A stretch of DNA of 64,000 nucleotides from Sclerodactyla briareus (Eukaryota > Echinodermata > Holothuroidea > Dendrochirotida > Sclerodactylidae): the NCBI GenBank assembly GCA_026419785.1, contig JAODTK010005643.1:1-64000 (forward strand), given 5' to 3'. Made by a program: the position numbers and the translations under genes. The notes beneath the pieces were generated by a model, which had not been told where the DNA came from, did no database searches, and saw nothing but the letters and a program-made list of their open reading frames with translations. Below are positions 45,330 to 56,174 of the stretch, in pieces. The first letter of the stretch is position 1, and the number at the start of each line of letters is the position of its first letter.

Positions 45330-45703
45330 GTAAGTAAAAAATATTGAGATATCTGCACTGGATATAATACGAGCAAGATGAATTTATGTATTGTTGAATC
45401 CTTGACGTCAGTCAAGTAATTTATGCAGTCATGTCAGTATGTGTGCTTGTGGCAGAATCCTGAGGCGAGATTGAAATTATAGAATCAGCATGCCCGGTTG
45501 GATAAGGAGTCAACCTGGTGTTTGTGTTCTCCATAACCTGCTGTTGACTTCACCTCAAGGATGTGGCTGGGTAGATTGGAGAAGGATAACGAATGTCATT
45601 CACAAACCTGAATATAGCATCATACTCACTGCTGTGTCTTTCATGATAAAAGATGAAACAGAATTTATTTTATGATTATGTTAATGTATGTTTTTGCTTG
45701 CAG

Positions 45704-46032
45704 AGACAGTTCTTCCTAGTCCGCAGTATTATTTACACAACGAGGAGTGCCTTTCATCCCATGGGGGAATCATTCATCTCAAAGACACAGGCATTCAGTT
45801 GTCAGTACCAGCAGAGGCACTGAGTAGTGACAGGATTATCAGTCTTGGGATTGCTGATGTTCCAGATGCTGAGGGACTATTGGCAGGACGTACGCCACGC
45901 CTGTGTCCGATTGTGAGATGCGAGCCAGACGGCCTTGAGTTACACAGACCTTGTATCCTGAGAGTCCCTCACTGTGCGTTTGTGAGAACTGCTGAACAAC
46001 AGAAGTTGATGTTTACTATGGTCAATTTGAAG
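45704..46032 (+). CDS. ZU5 domain exon
   Basis: Preceded by TTTTTGCTTGCAG and followed by TTGAAG|GTGATA. The frame holds the hallmark ZU5 pattern: GGIIHLKDTGIQLSVPAEAL, then ISLGIADVP, then LCPIVRCEPDGLELHRPCIL and RVPHCAF. ZU5 domains occur in ankyrins, UNC5 netrin receptors, PIDD1, ZO-1 and related proteins, usually next to a UPA domain, and mediate intramolecular or protein-protein contacts. The exon is 329 bases, starts after one carried base and ends in phase 0. No transmembrane segment was seen in the surrounding exons, so an intracellular adaptor or signalling protein is likelier than a receptor. Which subfamily it belongs to cannot be decided here. Confidence 0.92.
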
Positions 46033-46170
46033 GTGATATTTTGTGATGTTTTGTGAATATATCGATGCCTCAAAGTCTCCTTATTCTTGCTTGACTGCAT
46101 ATTTTTTCGCGCCAGTATGTTTATTTTATTCTATGAATTAACCCTATTAAGAGTAATATCAATACTGAAG

Positions 46171-46224
46171 ACCTGGACACAACATCCTTCAGGCACTAAA
46201 AAAGGAGTAATGAGTAGGGAATGG
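46171..46224 (+). CDS. Possible 54-base exon following ZU5
   Basis: AATACTGAAG precedes and GAATGG|GTGAGT follows, the donor being a strong match. The frame TWTQHPSGTKKGVMSREW is 18 codons, phase 0 to 0, which fits the phase 0 end of the ZU5 exon. ZU5 domains usually have a further strand with a Trp beyond the PHC motif, so a continuation here is plausible. The acceptor lacks a good pyrimidine tract. Confidence 0.35.
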
Positions 46225-46647
46225 GTGAGTCCCCAAGGTTTGAATGAGGTGAGCATGACAGTAGTTAAATGGAAGGAATTGTTATGAAAATAGCCATAAG
46301 TGAATAAAACACTGCTGATCGAAAGGCCTGTACAGATATTAGAGGAAACATTATTATTTATAACAATAATTAGAGGAAGGCAATCAGAGAGATCTCATCA
46401 TTATACCTTCAAATAGAGTTTGGACAGGTACATTGACCTTGTAGTGCAAAATTATTCTTGATATTTAGGAATAATGTGATGGGTATTATTGCTGCACTGT
46501 TATTAGAGACTGTTTTCTACAAATAACATTTCAAAATTCATTTGTGGCAGTCCACGAATTATCATAAAACTGATGTGCCAATAATATGTTGTCTTATCGA
46601 GCTAGACTTATTTCCCTGGGATTTGATACTGCCACAGCTCTGGAAAG

Positions 46648-46893
46648 CGTATTTCACTGGCAGGTGGTAGTATCCGATGGAACAAAGCTCCTTCTGGTGC
46701 CAGAACTGCTATGAAGAACACTCACTTTGAAGTGGTCTTGAAGAAGATGGGTCTGGTTGGACTCCATGTTGCAGAGCATCCTGATATGAAGAAGCGTCTA
46801 CGAGTTGTCCCATTCATCAGCAGAATCACTGATAACACAGACACGTTAACTGTGAGCTTCTGGTTCTTCAATGATGACGACGCAGAACATAAT
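46648..46893 (+). CDS. UPA-like exon of the ZU5 gene
   Basis: The frame contains SIRWNKAPSGARTAMKNTHF, then FEVVLKKMGLVGLHVAEHPD, RLRVVPFISR, and TLTVSFWFFNDDDAEHN. The Trp followed by a His-Phe-xx-Val block, then a basic Arg-Val-Val-x-Phe strand and a Phe-Phe-Asn-Asp-Asp turn fits the end of ZU5 and the beginning of UPA, as in UNC5 and PIDD proteins. The 5' edge is uncertain: AG dinucleotides at 46637, 46647 and 46663 are all possible, only 46647 giving phase 0. A donor may be ACATAAT|GTAATG at 46893. The rest of the UPA domain should lie further on but was not found between 46.9 and 49.2 kb. Confidence 0.75.
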
Positions 46894-46914
46894 GTAATGG
46901 ACAAAATGAACTGA

Positions 46915-47465
46915 TACTTCAGTGGTGCGGGACTGACCAAACCCTGGTACGTTGACAGAGAGAGAGACTTGTATAATATGATACTTCATGGTGTGAGACT
47001 GACCAAACCCTGGTACGTTGAGAGAGGGGGAGAGAGACTTGGGTAATCTGATACTCCAGTGGTCTGAGACTGACCAAACCCTGGTACGTTGAAAGAGAGA
47101 GAGAGACTTGCATAATCTGATACTCCAGTGGTTTGATACTGACCAAGCCCTGGTACTTTGAGAGAGAGAAAAAGAGACTTGCATAATCTGATACTCCAGT
47201 GGTTTGAGACTGACCAAACCCTGGTACGTTGAGAGAGAGAGACTTGCATAATCTGATACTCCAGTGGTTTGAGACTGACCAAACCCTGGTACGTTGAGAG
47301 AGAGGGAGAGAGACTTGCATAATCTGATACTCCAGTGGTGTGAGACTGACCAAACCCTGGTACGTTGAGAGAGAGAGAGAGAGAGACTTACATAATCTGA
47401 TACTCCAGTGGTTTGAGACTGACCAACCCTGGTACGTTGAGAGAGAAGAGAGACATGGGTAATCT
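46915..47465 (+). repeat. Minisatellite of ~62-75 bp units, eight copies
   Basis: Each unit reads GTTTGAGACTGACCAAACCC, TGGTACGTTG, a GA-rich run (GAGAGAGAGA), then ACTTGCATAATCTGATACTCC. Units begin near 46925, 46985, 47060, 47130, 47200, 47265, 47335 and 47405; length varies mainly through the GA run. It starts only about 30 bases after the UPA-like exon, within the following intron. Minus-strand open frames of 98 to 144 codons here are artefacts of the repeat. Confidence 0.9.
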
Positions 47466-47469
47466 TATC

Positions 47470-48355
47470 ACTATAGTAGCTATCCCTGTGAAGTCAAGAA
47501 TATGAATTTTCTAGTTGTGGGATCTGATCATGTCACATGCTATGAGTTATGACTGTCATATCGATGTTACACAATCATCAGAAACAGGTGTCATGAACAG
47601 ATCTGATAATGTAGCAGATCATTATGGAAACCTATAAATCAGAGATCAAATCTGACAGAATCAATCAGTTAACATGAGAGGATCGATCTTGTTACAGATC
47701 CTGTGGACAACCTTGCCATATCAAAGCTGACACAATCTATCAATGAAATGGGTATCATGCTTAAGATAGAATTGTTATCTTAACAGGGAGGCATAGCTAG
47801 GCTGAATTTCAATATGAGTGCATGAGTGCATGACACAGGCTCAATGTTCCAGATTACGGAAACTACAATTGAGTTCCAGGTTTTCCCTCTGTCTGTGATA
47901 CACTCACCACACTGAGCCCTGTATTCATCTGGACTTGCTCAAGTTCTGCCGTAGATTCTTATAAATCACAATATCATTTGACTAATAGGGATACAGTCAA
48001 GTCGCCTTGGATTGGATTGTCTTGTAATAGTCCCTCTTCTAGTCAGCCCAACACTTCACAAACAATCCATTTCAAAAGATTGCAACTGACTGACTATTAT
48101 CAATGCAGCAGATCTAGAGTTACCCTCTGATCAAACTATTTTACAGATGTTGATGAACAATGAGTCACCTGTTCTGGCAAACTACTGCTTCCACCACCGT
48201 TGAGTCATTCAGCTAGAAGGGATGAAGACTCATGTTTCTTGATGTCAGGAGCACTAATATCCACTCTACCCTGCAAGAAGGAGAGAAGAGAATAGTACGT
48301 ACTGTGAAACATACCACAGCATTTACAGGGCCCTATTGTGGGCCAATTCAGTCAC
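47470..48355. other. Intron sequence, missing exon expected
   Basis: The exon at 46893 ends in phase 0 and that at 49189 needs a phase 1 donor, so at least one exon should lie between them. No convincing candidate was seen here. No repeat recognised. Confidence 0.35.
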
Positions 48356-48359
48356 CGGT

Positions 48360-48625
48360 CTAAATCTGGAACCGAGTGGTCGGCACAGTCGGTGGAGCGT
48401 CTTTCACCCCGGCCTCCCACCCAGTAGACCGAGGTCGATTTCTGGTTTGGTCATACCAAAGACTTTGAAAATGGTACCTGTTTTCCTTCTCGCTGGACGC
48501 TCAGCACAAGGGATTGGAGCAGGGACAAACAAGGGGTAGGCAATTTGATCACCCCCACTCCCACATTAAGGTACTGTCAAAGAGGCATTTCCTTATTCCG
48601 TGTACCTGGTGAGGATCGCAGCTAC
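48360..48625 (+). mobile_element. tRNA-derived SINE
   Basis: CCGAGTGGTCGGCACAGTCGG and TGGAGCGTC match a tRNA A-box region, and AGACCGAGGTCGATTTCTGG is a degenerate B-box about 50 bases on. A conserved-looking body with GGTCATACCAAAGACTTTGA and CGCTGGACGCTCAGCACAAG follows, typical of SINEs with shared central domains in marine animals. The tail is not clear. It lies in an intron of the ZU5-UPA gene, same strand. Confidence 0.65.
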
Positions 48626-48629
48626 ACTA

Positions 48630-49185
48630 TAGACACAGTTTCCCGGTCTGCATCCTTGCCTTTGGTCTTGAAATAGCTTCGATCCTCTGCTCGCCAAGTA
48701 TACCATAAAAAAAGTGTGATTTGACAGACATAGCTAAACCATACCATAGGTGTATGAGCAGCCTCCCAACAAGAATACTTATTCTCTCTCCAATGACCAA
48801 TATCCTCTGATTCTCAACTATGGGAGACATCTATGGGCATCTTGCACACCCATTGTGTACTTTTGGCCTCTTGATAAGTCATTAGCTGTTTAGAATACAG
48901 CAAGCTGAGCCCACATATTGACTGGAAATTAGGTTGTTTGACCAGTCACTGACTACTAGTTCATGGAATATTATTAGCCCTGGCCTGTGGGATAGCTTAG
49001 CTCACAGACTGTGGTCTGGTTTGGTTAACATTTTTACCACTTGTAGGGCGTTAGATTGTTCGTCATACACTGATGCTTATGTGCAACCCCAAGCAAAACG
49101 ACCTTGGAATCTAGTCCAAGTTTTTTGCATGACCCGACATCAGAATTGATCTCCAGAGTGTACTGATTGTCTACATTCACCTTTT
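48630..49185. other. Intron sequence, nothing recognised
   Basis: Between the SINE and the 49189 exon. Short frames only, no domain or repeat family identified. Confidence 0.4.
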
Positions 49186-49188
49186 CAG

Positions 49189-49337
49189 GAAATCAACCAG
49201 ATGCTTTGTGCTGCAGGGCAGGTACAGGATTGATAGCCCATCGGGATCACAGATTTGACTGACGAGGTTGGCCTGGACATTTCGTCATTGTACTGGTGAC
49301 AAGAACCAACCACTTCCACTTTAAGATCAACAAGAAG
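49189..49337 (+). CDS. ZU5-UPA gene, likely exon with one in-frame stop
   Basis: TTCACCTTTTCAG precedes and AAGAAG|GTAAAC follows. After two carried bases the frame reads NQPDALCCRAGTGLIAHRDH, RFD, a TGA, then RGWPGHFVIVLVTRTNHFHF and KINKK, ending in phase 0, which fits the exon at 49955. The HFVIVLV..NHFHFKI strand pattern would suit the end of a UPA-type beta fold. The single TGA could be a sequencing error, a real disabling mutation, or a sign that the acceptor lies inside. The other frames have more stops. Confidence 0.5.
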
Positions 49338-49954
49338 GTAAACCTACTCATTTACTGGTGTGAAAACACTTGATTGATTTATAGCAACAGAGGCTATGAG
49401 GGCATTGTGGAGGCTTCTAAATCACTTTATAGTTGGGTCATCTGCCTGTTGATTCTAATCTTTGGGAAAAAACCAACTTTCAGTATATCTAGTCAACCGA
49501 AGGGCCATTTTACTGAGACAATGATAATACGAATAGATTATAAATATATGATATAACACGCCAACAGACATAGATATGTACATTAGGAACTGTGGTGGAC
49601 TCATACCATTAGGCCTGATACATTATCGATGGTATGGAAGGATGGAGTGAATTTTGTCTGTGCTGTGGGGATATCGTGAAGCCTGAATGATTTTGTACTT
49701 TCTAACAAGTTAGAAGTGACAAAACATAGGCTCCCCATGAAATTGTATAAAAGAAATCCTTTAGAAATATACCTCATAATTTTGTCAGTGATTTTCATTG
49801 ATTTCCACAATCATTTGTCAATATTCCGCGATGGAAATGGAGGAATGCTGTCAGAGCTTTGGGACTGTCATGTTTTATGGGATTGCCCAATTGTTATTGA
49901 TTCCTATACTGATTATGTTTGTGACTATACAATCTAATTGTTTAATTTTGACAG

Positions 49955-50024
49955 GTGAAGGAGTTGCGCGAAGAGAGCGTTTCGCTGACTACACCTACTC
50001 CAGTTGGATCTTCTCCACATCAAG
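49955..50024 (+). CDS. ZU5-UPA gene, short penultimate exon
   Basis: TTAATTTTGACAG precedes and CATCAAG|GTATTT follows. Seventy bases, frame VKELREESVSLTTPTPVGSS then PHQ, with one base G left. It joins in phase 0 to the previous exon and gives Asp with the AC that starts the exon at 51399. Ser/Thr/Pro-rich, so probably a flexible tail after the folded domains. Confidence 0.55.
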
Positions 50025-51395
50025 GTATTTGTAGATGTCTATGTCATCATTCACTTGGACCAAAATGTCCAGTTGGGTACTGACATTCTTAAAATTCCAC
50101 ATGAATGCTCGGGCGAGTGTGAAAGTGACACACTAGAGAACTGAGGAGATAATGTTATTGAATATTGTTCAATGACTAGTAATGATTACCTCCTATGTTG
50201 ACAATCCCAAAGATTTGTACTAGACTGTCAGTAATTTCAGGGGAACTGGTATTCGCGCCATAGTTACCAACTCTAATGGTTGCCATGACAGTCATAAACA
50301 TTTGTTACATGCTACAAGATAGAAGGAAAGTTAACTCTTGGCAAATGGTCATAGTGTATTACCCTGAGTCAGATTTACCTGAGGTATCTTCACGTAGAAT
50401 ATTGACAATGTTTTCTACCTTGTTGTGATTAAACCTCAGCTACTTGAAACGACTTGTTTGCAGTTATTGCACAGAGAATCCTGGGAGTCTTTATGGAACA
50501 TATTTCTCACTCAGTATTGTTTTTGGCAATGTTTGTTTTTTGTGACATAATAAATGACTCCAGCCTTCTGGGTTTGGTAGCATCATGCAAACAATAAGAG
50601 GTAAAGCACAAACATCAATGCCGCTTACATCACGCAGAATAGGTCCCCATGCAGAGCAACTGCTCCAACCCCACCACACTTTTTTGAAAAAAAAGTGCTG
50701 TAATAAAATCCCAACCCACTGCTGGCCGTGACCACAGTTTTTACGTGGGTCATAAAATTTTCGGACCAGAGTGGCAAGAGTTTCAACCACCAAGGACAAT
50801 CTTGTTAACTCCCAGCATGTTGTCTGTCATAAACAGCTTTATAGGCGGGACTACCCCCTCAGCTGATTTGTTCACTGTTATAATGCTGACAGGCAGAACT
50901 TGATCAGGGCAGCTAAACTTCCGAAAATTTATCGCAGCAGCAAGCTGTAATCGTGGTCGGTGATAAACCTGGCGGGGCTTTTCAATTGAGTATGATCATT
51001 TGATCATCTTGGGGACTCCGGGGGGGGGGCGGGGGGAGGGGGTGGAAGGGCAGATTCTCTCTGGGCGACTTTTGTCTCATGTAGATTGCTGGAGATTCAC
51101 ATTGTGCAATGACTGGTCTTTTCTATTCTTTCCCATTCAGCCATGTTAAAAGGTTCAACTTCAGATAAACTAGTTATTATTTTCCTGCAGACCTGTGTGA
51201 CACAGATAGTTGCTAGAACATTTGCCTTTTTCCAAAATTATACTTGTACTGTACACGGTGCTTCTCTAGGTGGATTGATGAGATTATTATTCTCCTACTG
51301 ACTTGTCATCATTGTAACTCTCTGGGAGGGAGTCAGTATTTCTCACAAAGCTTCATTGATTCATTGTGTAATGTCTCGTTCATGTCCTCTCTTTT
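50025..51395. other. Intron sequence, nothing recognised
   Basis: No domain or repeat family recognised. A G-rich run with GGGGGGGGGCGGGGGGAGGG sits at 51018-51040. Confidence 0.4.
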
Positions 51396-51398
51396 CAG

Positions 51399-51454
51399 AC
51401 ATGGTTACTGCTTTTCCAGGACCTACGACTAATCCCCAGATAATTCACTGTTGA
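51399..51454 (+). CDS. ZU5-UPA gene, possible last coding exon
   Basis: TCCTCTCTTTTCAG precedes, a strong acceptor. After AC completes the split codon, the frame reads MVTAFPGPTTNPQIIHC and stops at TGA 51452-51454. If correct, the protein ends shortly after the UPA-like region with no death domain. No polyadenylation signal was pinned down. Confidence 0.4.
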
Positions 51455-51459
51455 CACAG

Positions 51460-52265
51460 CTGAACACTTATCAAGAATGATGGGTCTATCAGAGAAGACA
51501 ACATCAGAAATAAGGCACAGTAGAGACTCAGCCAGCTTACTGCTGGATACACTGATTGAGGGCTCTTTCATTTCAATGACACACCTCTCACCCACTGGAG
51601 GCTGCGCTGGTTGAAAATGGTAAACTTTGAAGCTGCCACCCTTGTACAGAATTCAGGAAAACTAACCGAACGAGTTCCCTTGGGAATGTGTTAATGTATA
51701 GGTGTTGCATAGGTGATGCTATACAGGAATCATATCATGGAACTCCTATTCTTCATCAAGTACATATGATGCACACTGTGGACATGTGTGCAGTTAGTTG
51801 AGAATTGTAACTTTGACGCCTTATTCTTTGTACAGTAGTGTAGGAAGTAACCAAAGAAGTTTCCTCGGTATGCTAAGTCGTATCTGGGTCGAGTCACACA
51901 GTATTTCAAGAATCCAGCATGCTTGTTCTGCTCGATGCTTGCTGACCAAAGATTTTATGGAGGGTTAGTGGCCGGGAGGGTTGGAAGGTTGGAAAGGGAA
52001 TGTGTGGCCGTATAATTGTGGTTTGAAAACTGTACCACATATTTGCTGCCATCGCCTTTTCTGCAAACCCTCGAATCCCGGGTTATTCATAGACCTTTTC
52101 ATATCTACCTATAAAGGGTATTAGTGGTACTGGTACAGTACCTCAAATGATCAATCCTCCATTCACCTATACACTACCGTCCATGTTGTTCATAACCTTT
52201 AATAACAATTGGCAAAATAACAAAGCTACATAATGCCAACCTTTAACAATAACTGAGTAGACACG
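51460..52265. other. Unassigned noncoding stretch
   Basis: Likely 3' untranslated and intergenic sequence. No gene or repeat recognised before the LINE. Confidence 0.35.
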
Positions 52266-52269
52266 CATC

Positions 52270-54510
52270 CAGTATGTACCACTGTATCACCTCAATGTAC
52301 AACCTGTCAAGTTCCATGACAGTCAATGCTGATCAACTTTTGGATGTTCTTGCGCCAAAACGATCCCGGAAAAGCAGCAACCGACCACCGGCACCGTGGC
52401 TATCAGACGAGGTGGTTAAGGAACGGAAGGAACGCCGACGGCTTGAGAGGCAGTATCGGAAGACTAAGCTGACAGACAGTTTTTTCCTTTCCCGCGATGG
52501 CCTACCACCTACAATGTAGGAAGGTGGCGTCGCTCATCTACCACTCGCGGAAAATCCTACTACAGCAACAAGATAATAGAGAATGGCAAGGATTCCCGGT
52601 CCCTTTCCGCTGTTGTGAGAGAGCTTACTGGTGAAGTACCCACCTCTGGAACATATCCAGACAACTCACCTGTGATCCAACTGCCAGACCATTCGCCAAC
52701 TATTTCGTTTGTAAGGTTGACCAGATTCGTGTCAGCATTCCGACGACGGAGGTCGCACCTACGGTATCCACCGGTCAAGTACAGCATGCCGACCATTACT
52801 CAGTTTTTAATAATCTCTCTCTTGAGGAAGTATGGAACATTGTTTCCTCGTGCGCCTCGAAGCATTGTAGCCTTGACCCCGCACCAACCTGGTTGATCAA
52901 GAACTGCAGGCAAGTACTGGGACATATTTTTGTGGCGGATTGTCAATGCTTCCTTAATCGCTAGTACGTTTCCAGAATGTTGTAAACGTGCGATTGTAAA
53001 ACGGTACTGAAGAAGGAAGGCTTAGATAACAATGACTTGCGGAATTTTCGCCCGGTGTCCAATCTCCCGTCTGTTGCCAAAGTCATCGAAAGAGCAGTAT
53101 TGGAACAATTTTCTACGCATATCGACAATGGAAATCTACTCGACAAATACCAATCGGCTTATCGTCCCGGCTTTAGTACGGAGTCGGCTTTGCTTCGGGT
53201 GAGATGTCCATCCGTGTGCGGTGGATCAGAGAAAATGTGTACTCATGGTCATGCTGACCTCTCCGCCGCCTTCGACACGGTAGATCACCCCTCTTCTACT
53301 CTCCAAATTGGAAAATCGTAATTTCGGTTTGGAGGTAGTCTTAAAATGGTTGACGTCATACCTTACCAATCGTTTTCAGTGCGTACAAGTTTCTAATTTC
53401 ACGTCTAAGATCAGTTTTAAATTGCCGGTGTCCACAAGGTCGATTCTGTGTCCCACCCTCTTCTCATTATACACAACATCACTTGGAGAACTCATCAGGT
53501 CACATTGTATTGACTATATGATGTATGGCCGACGATACGCCTTGTACCTGTCATTTCATCCATGGATATTAACACAGCTCGAATGGAAGTTTGTATTGGT
53601 GCACTGAAGGATTGGATGGGTCGCCATTTTCTCAGGGCAAATGATGACAAAACTGAATTGATTGTCTTCAGAAGCAGGTTTACTGATAATGCTGGTCTTG
53701 ATGACATTGCCCTCACTATTGGTGATCGAACGATTCATCCTGTATCCTCTGTGCGTATCTTGTGGCACATTTGATCAATTCCTTAAATGGACCACAGTTC
53801 TGCTATCTGTAAAACGCCCCATGTACCAAGTTAAGACTTATTAGCAAATTAGGAAATTACATTCTGGACAAAGCGACAATTGAAAAACTTGTTCATGCCA
53901 CTATCTCCAGCCGAATTGACTATGCCAACTCCCTGCTTTGGTGTACATCTTCCCATATATCAAAACTACAAAAAACAAAGATTGCTGCAGAATCATCATC
54001 CAGGGCTGACACGTACCTCAATTGGGAAAACCCCCCTGATTCGCGAGAGCTTCATGGGGCTAAACCGTCATGCCCGCATAGATTATAAAATCCTCCTCAT
54101 TCTTGTTTCCGTGCCATCAAGTTCGGCAAACCAGCATACCTTCTCGATGTCCTGGAGCTCACACTAGTAACCAGGCCCTTACGATCATCACAGCAACCAG
54201 AGCGCCTTCAACCCCCAGTAACAAGTTTGACATCACTTGGCGACCGCCGTTTCCGGTACATCCGCCCACCCCCCCCCCCCCCCCCCCCCCCCCCCTTCGT
54301 GGAACGCTTCTCCCGCAAGTCTCAGTGCATATGCGCTCTTTTTCGACTCTTTCAAGCGTGGACTCACGACTCATTTGTTTTTTGTATCTACTATCTACTA
54401 AGCTTTTGTCTGTTGTATGTATTTGTTTCCTTGTCACCCGTAAAGCGCTTTGGTCGCCTTGGGTTGGATTCCGCGCTATATACACGGTATATTATATTAT
54501 TATTAGTACT
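52270..54510 (+). mobile_element. LINE (L2/CR1-like), 5'-truncated, plus strand
   Basis: ORF2 from just after the endonuclease to the 3' end. The order is: RPPAPWLSDEVVKERKERRR linker at 52390-52460; NNDLRNFRPVSNLPSVAKVI at 53030-53100; YQSAYRPGFSTESALLRV at 53145-53200; DLSAAFDTVDH at 53260; WLTSYLTNRFQCVQVS at 53350; PTLFSLY near 53455; the YADD site near 53525; a KTEL.VF block at 53650; ISSRIDYANSLLW at 53910; and a 3' end with AAAGCGCTTTGGTCGCC, GCGCTATATACACGGTAT and an ATT microsatellite at 54480-54505. It is inactive through frameshifts, and the endonuclease is missing. Confidence 0.88.
52590..53775 (+). pseudogene. LINE reverse transcriptase, plus-strand copy
   Basis: The RT fingers and palm are spread over several frames. 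The first catalytic region DLSAAFDTVDH is intact. The GVPQGS motif is degraded to STRSILCPTLFSLY. The catalytic YADD is hidden by one extra G in TATGGCCGACGAT near 53523. An LRANDDKTELIVF thumb-side block follows. LINE RTs copy their RNA at a nicked target site. A C-run of about 30 bases at 54268-54297 interrupts the tail region and is probably an expansion. Confidence 0.85.
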
Positions 54511-54511
54511 C

Positions 54512-54930
54512 TCCTAAATGCCTCGTGAAGTGGAGGTATTGAACATGGGAGGCTTTTGGGCGGTATTTTCGCTCAGTAATCTCTTGTGTCACAATTGGTT
54601 AGTGTTAACATGCATCAAGCTTTTGCAGGCAATATATGAAGTATTACCCCGGTTTTTTCTTCCCCCCATAAGGTTGAACTTGCGAATCCTCCGACTCTTT
54701 CTTCAAGGTTGTGAACGTGTTATGCGCTAAGAATTCCTCACTCCCATTGTTCATGACGATAACATGCTGGTAGGCCCCAGTTTAAGAGGTCTCAGTATAA
54801 TATAGATTCCCATATCGCCGCCCTCGCCCATTCGATTCTCAACCTGACCATTTCAGCTGGAATGATGCCTAGGTGACCTTTCACCTAAATCCATGCTTGC
54901 GGTACACATCAATCATTTACTGACCGACCT
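54512..54930. other. Unassigned noncoding stretch
   Basis: Between the LINE tail and the next MITE copy; nothing recognised. Confidence 0.35.
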
Positions 54931-54937
54931 ATTCTTC

Positions 54938-55525
54938 AAAGGAACACTGCAGATGAATTTAAAACAGGCTGCTATAATAGCTTGGATACAACGGAATGCG
55001 TCAGTTCAAACCGGAAGTTCACTACGACTGTCCGTTACGAAGTTATGGTTTTTTGAAGTTTTGGTATTGTGAACTTTGTTTTGCCTCACGATCGAAAGGC
55101 ATCCCATCATTCAATAATGAATTGTCATACTTGCACATCCTTGCAAACATTATATTCGTTTTCCTATGGAATGCAAACATTAATTTCAATTCGGAAAGCA
55201 TTTAGTCTATGGGAGAGGATTAATTGCTGTAGTGGTTAGTAGATGTTGATGGTTACTTTGGTGAGAGAAGGACAACGGAACTTCTGCTGAATGTTGACTT
55301 ATTCAACAAAATGAAACAATGAAATACATAACATATTTCTTGTGTTGTCCAGGTATGACGCATGCATTAATTGCTCATTGGATTTCTGCCATTTCTTTGC
55401 TAATGGTCCCAAACTTTGAAGTCTAATACTCCACATAGGACACATCGTATGAAATGGGTTTGACCTATGTATACAGTTTCCCATTCTCTATAACTTTAAG
55501 CCTGAGTTGTCCTCCAAGGGGGATG
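54938..55525 (+). mobile_element. Dispersed ~600 bp element, copy 2 (MITE-like)
   Basis: Collinear with 20960-21557. The left end TTCAAAGGAACACTGCAG and the following GCTTGGATACAAC match the reverse complement of the right end of copy 1, which defines terminal inverted repeats. A more diverged partial copy may lie at 63080-63440. No transposase. Confidence 0.75.
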
Positions 55526-55925
55526 GTTCCACCAATTGGAATCGTTGTAAATTCTCAGTATATCAATATAACGTACGTCCAGTCCATGACCACTCCAGTT
55601 TCAGCTCATTCTACTATGGAAATGTCACGAATCAAGACACACCTAGATTAATAAGATTCCCGGTACAAGAGATTACAAACGAACTCCTTCCAGCTTTACC
55701 CAGCCTGACCCAGACCCTGCAACAGAGTCAGTATGTCTGAGGGTAAATAACATCAAGCCACAATTAAGCATCGTGCCAAATAACTGAAGGCAATCTTATG
55801 CTCATACAGTCATCACATCACTGATTGATTATATATTGCCTGCAACAAACAATACATGTCTCAGATTGTTTTTTTGTATTTCCATTCCCCAGCCACAGAC
55901 TTTCACATAAAGAAAACAAATGAGA
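55526..55925. other. Unassigned noncoding stretch
   Basis: Nothing recognised; open frames are short. Confidence 0.35.
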
Positions 55926-55929
55926 AATG

Positions 55930-56170
55930 AGGGACAAAAGAGATGAGGGATTACAAGGGGTATATTCTACATTTCCCAGCCAGCAGTGGGAACCTTAAAG
56001 AGACAAGCACTGAGAGAATGGCGTTTGTATATGCGGGAGATGAAGGGGTTACTGTAGACATATCCTACATTCCACACCCATCACGGGAAACTTTACAGAG
56101 ATAAAACAACGAAAGATACTGTCTCCTCAATGAGAAGACAAGGAGTACTGTAGGGCATTCTTCACATTTT
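55930..56170 (+). repeat. Degenerate ~100 bp tandem repeat, two to three units
   Basis: GGAGATGAAGGGGTTAC, TATCCTACATTCCACACCC, GGGAAACTTTACAGAGA at 56035-56105 correspond to AGAGATGAGGGATTAC, TATTCTACATTTCCCAGCC, GGGAACCTTAAAGAGA at 55940-56000; a weaker third begins near 56135. Confidence 0.5.
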
Positions 56171-56174
56171 AGGT

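Noticed and set aside
46846-47353. Minus-strand frames of 98-144 codons with repeated VSLKPLEYQIMQVSL-like text
   Set aside because: They arise from the ~70 bp GA-rich minisatellite; frame and phase drift between units and there is no domain.
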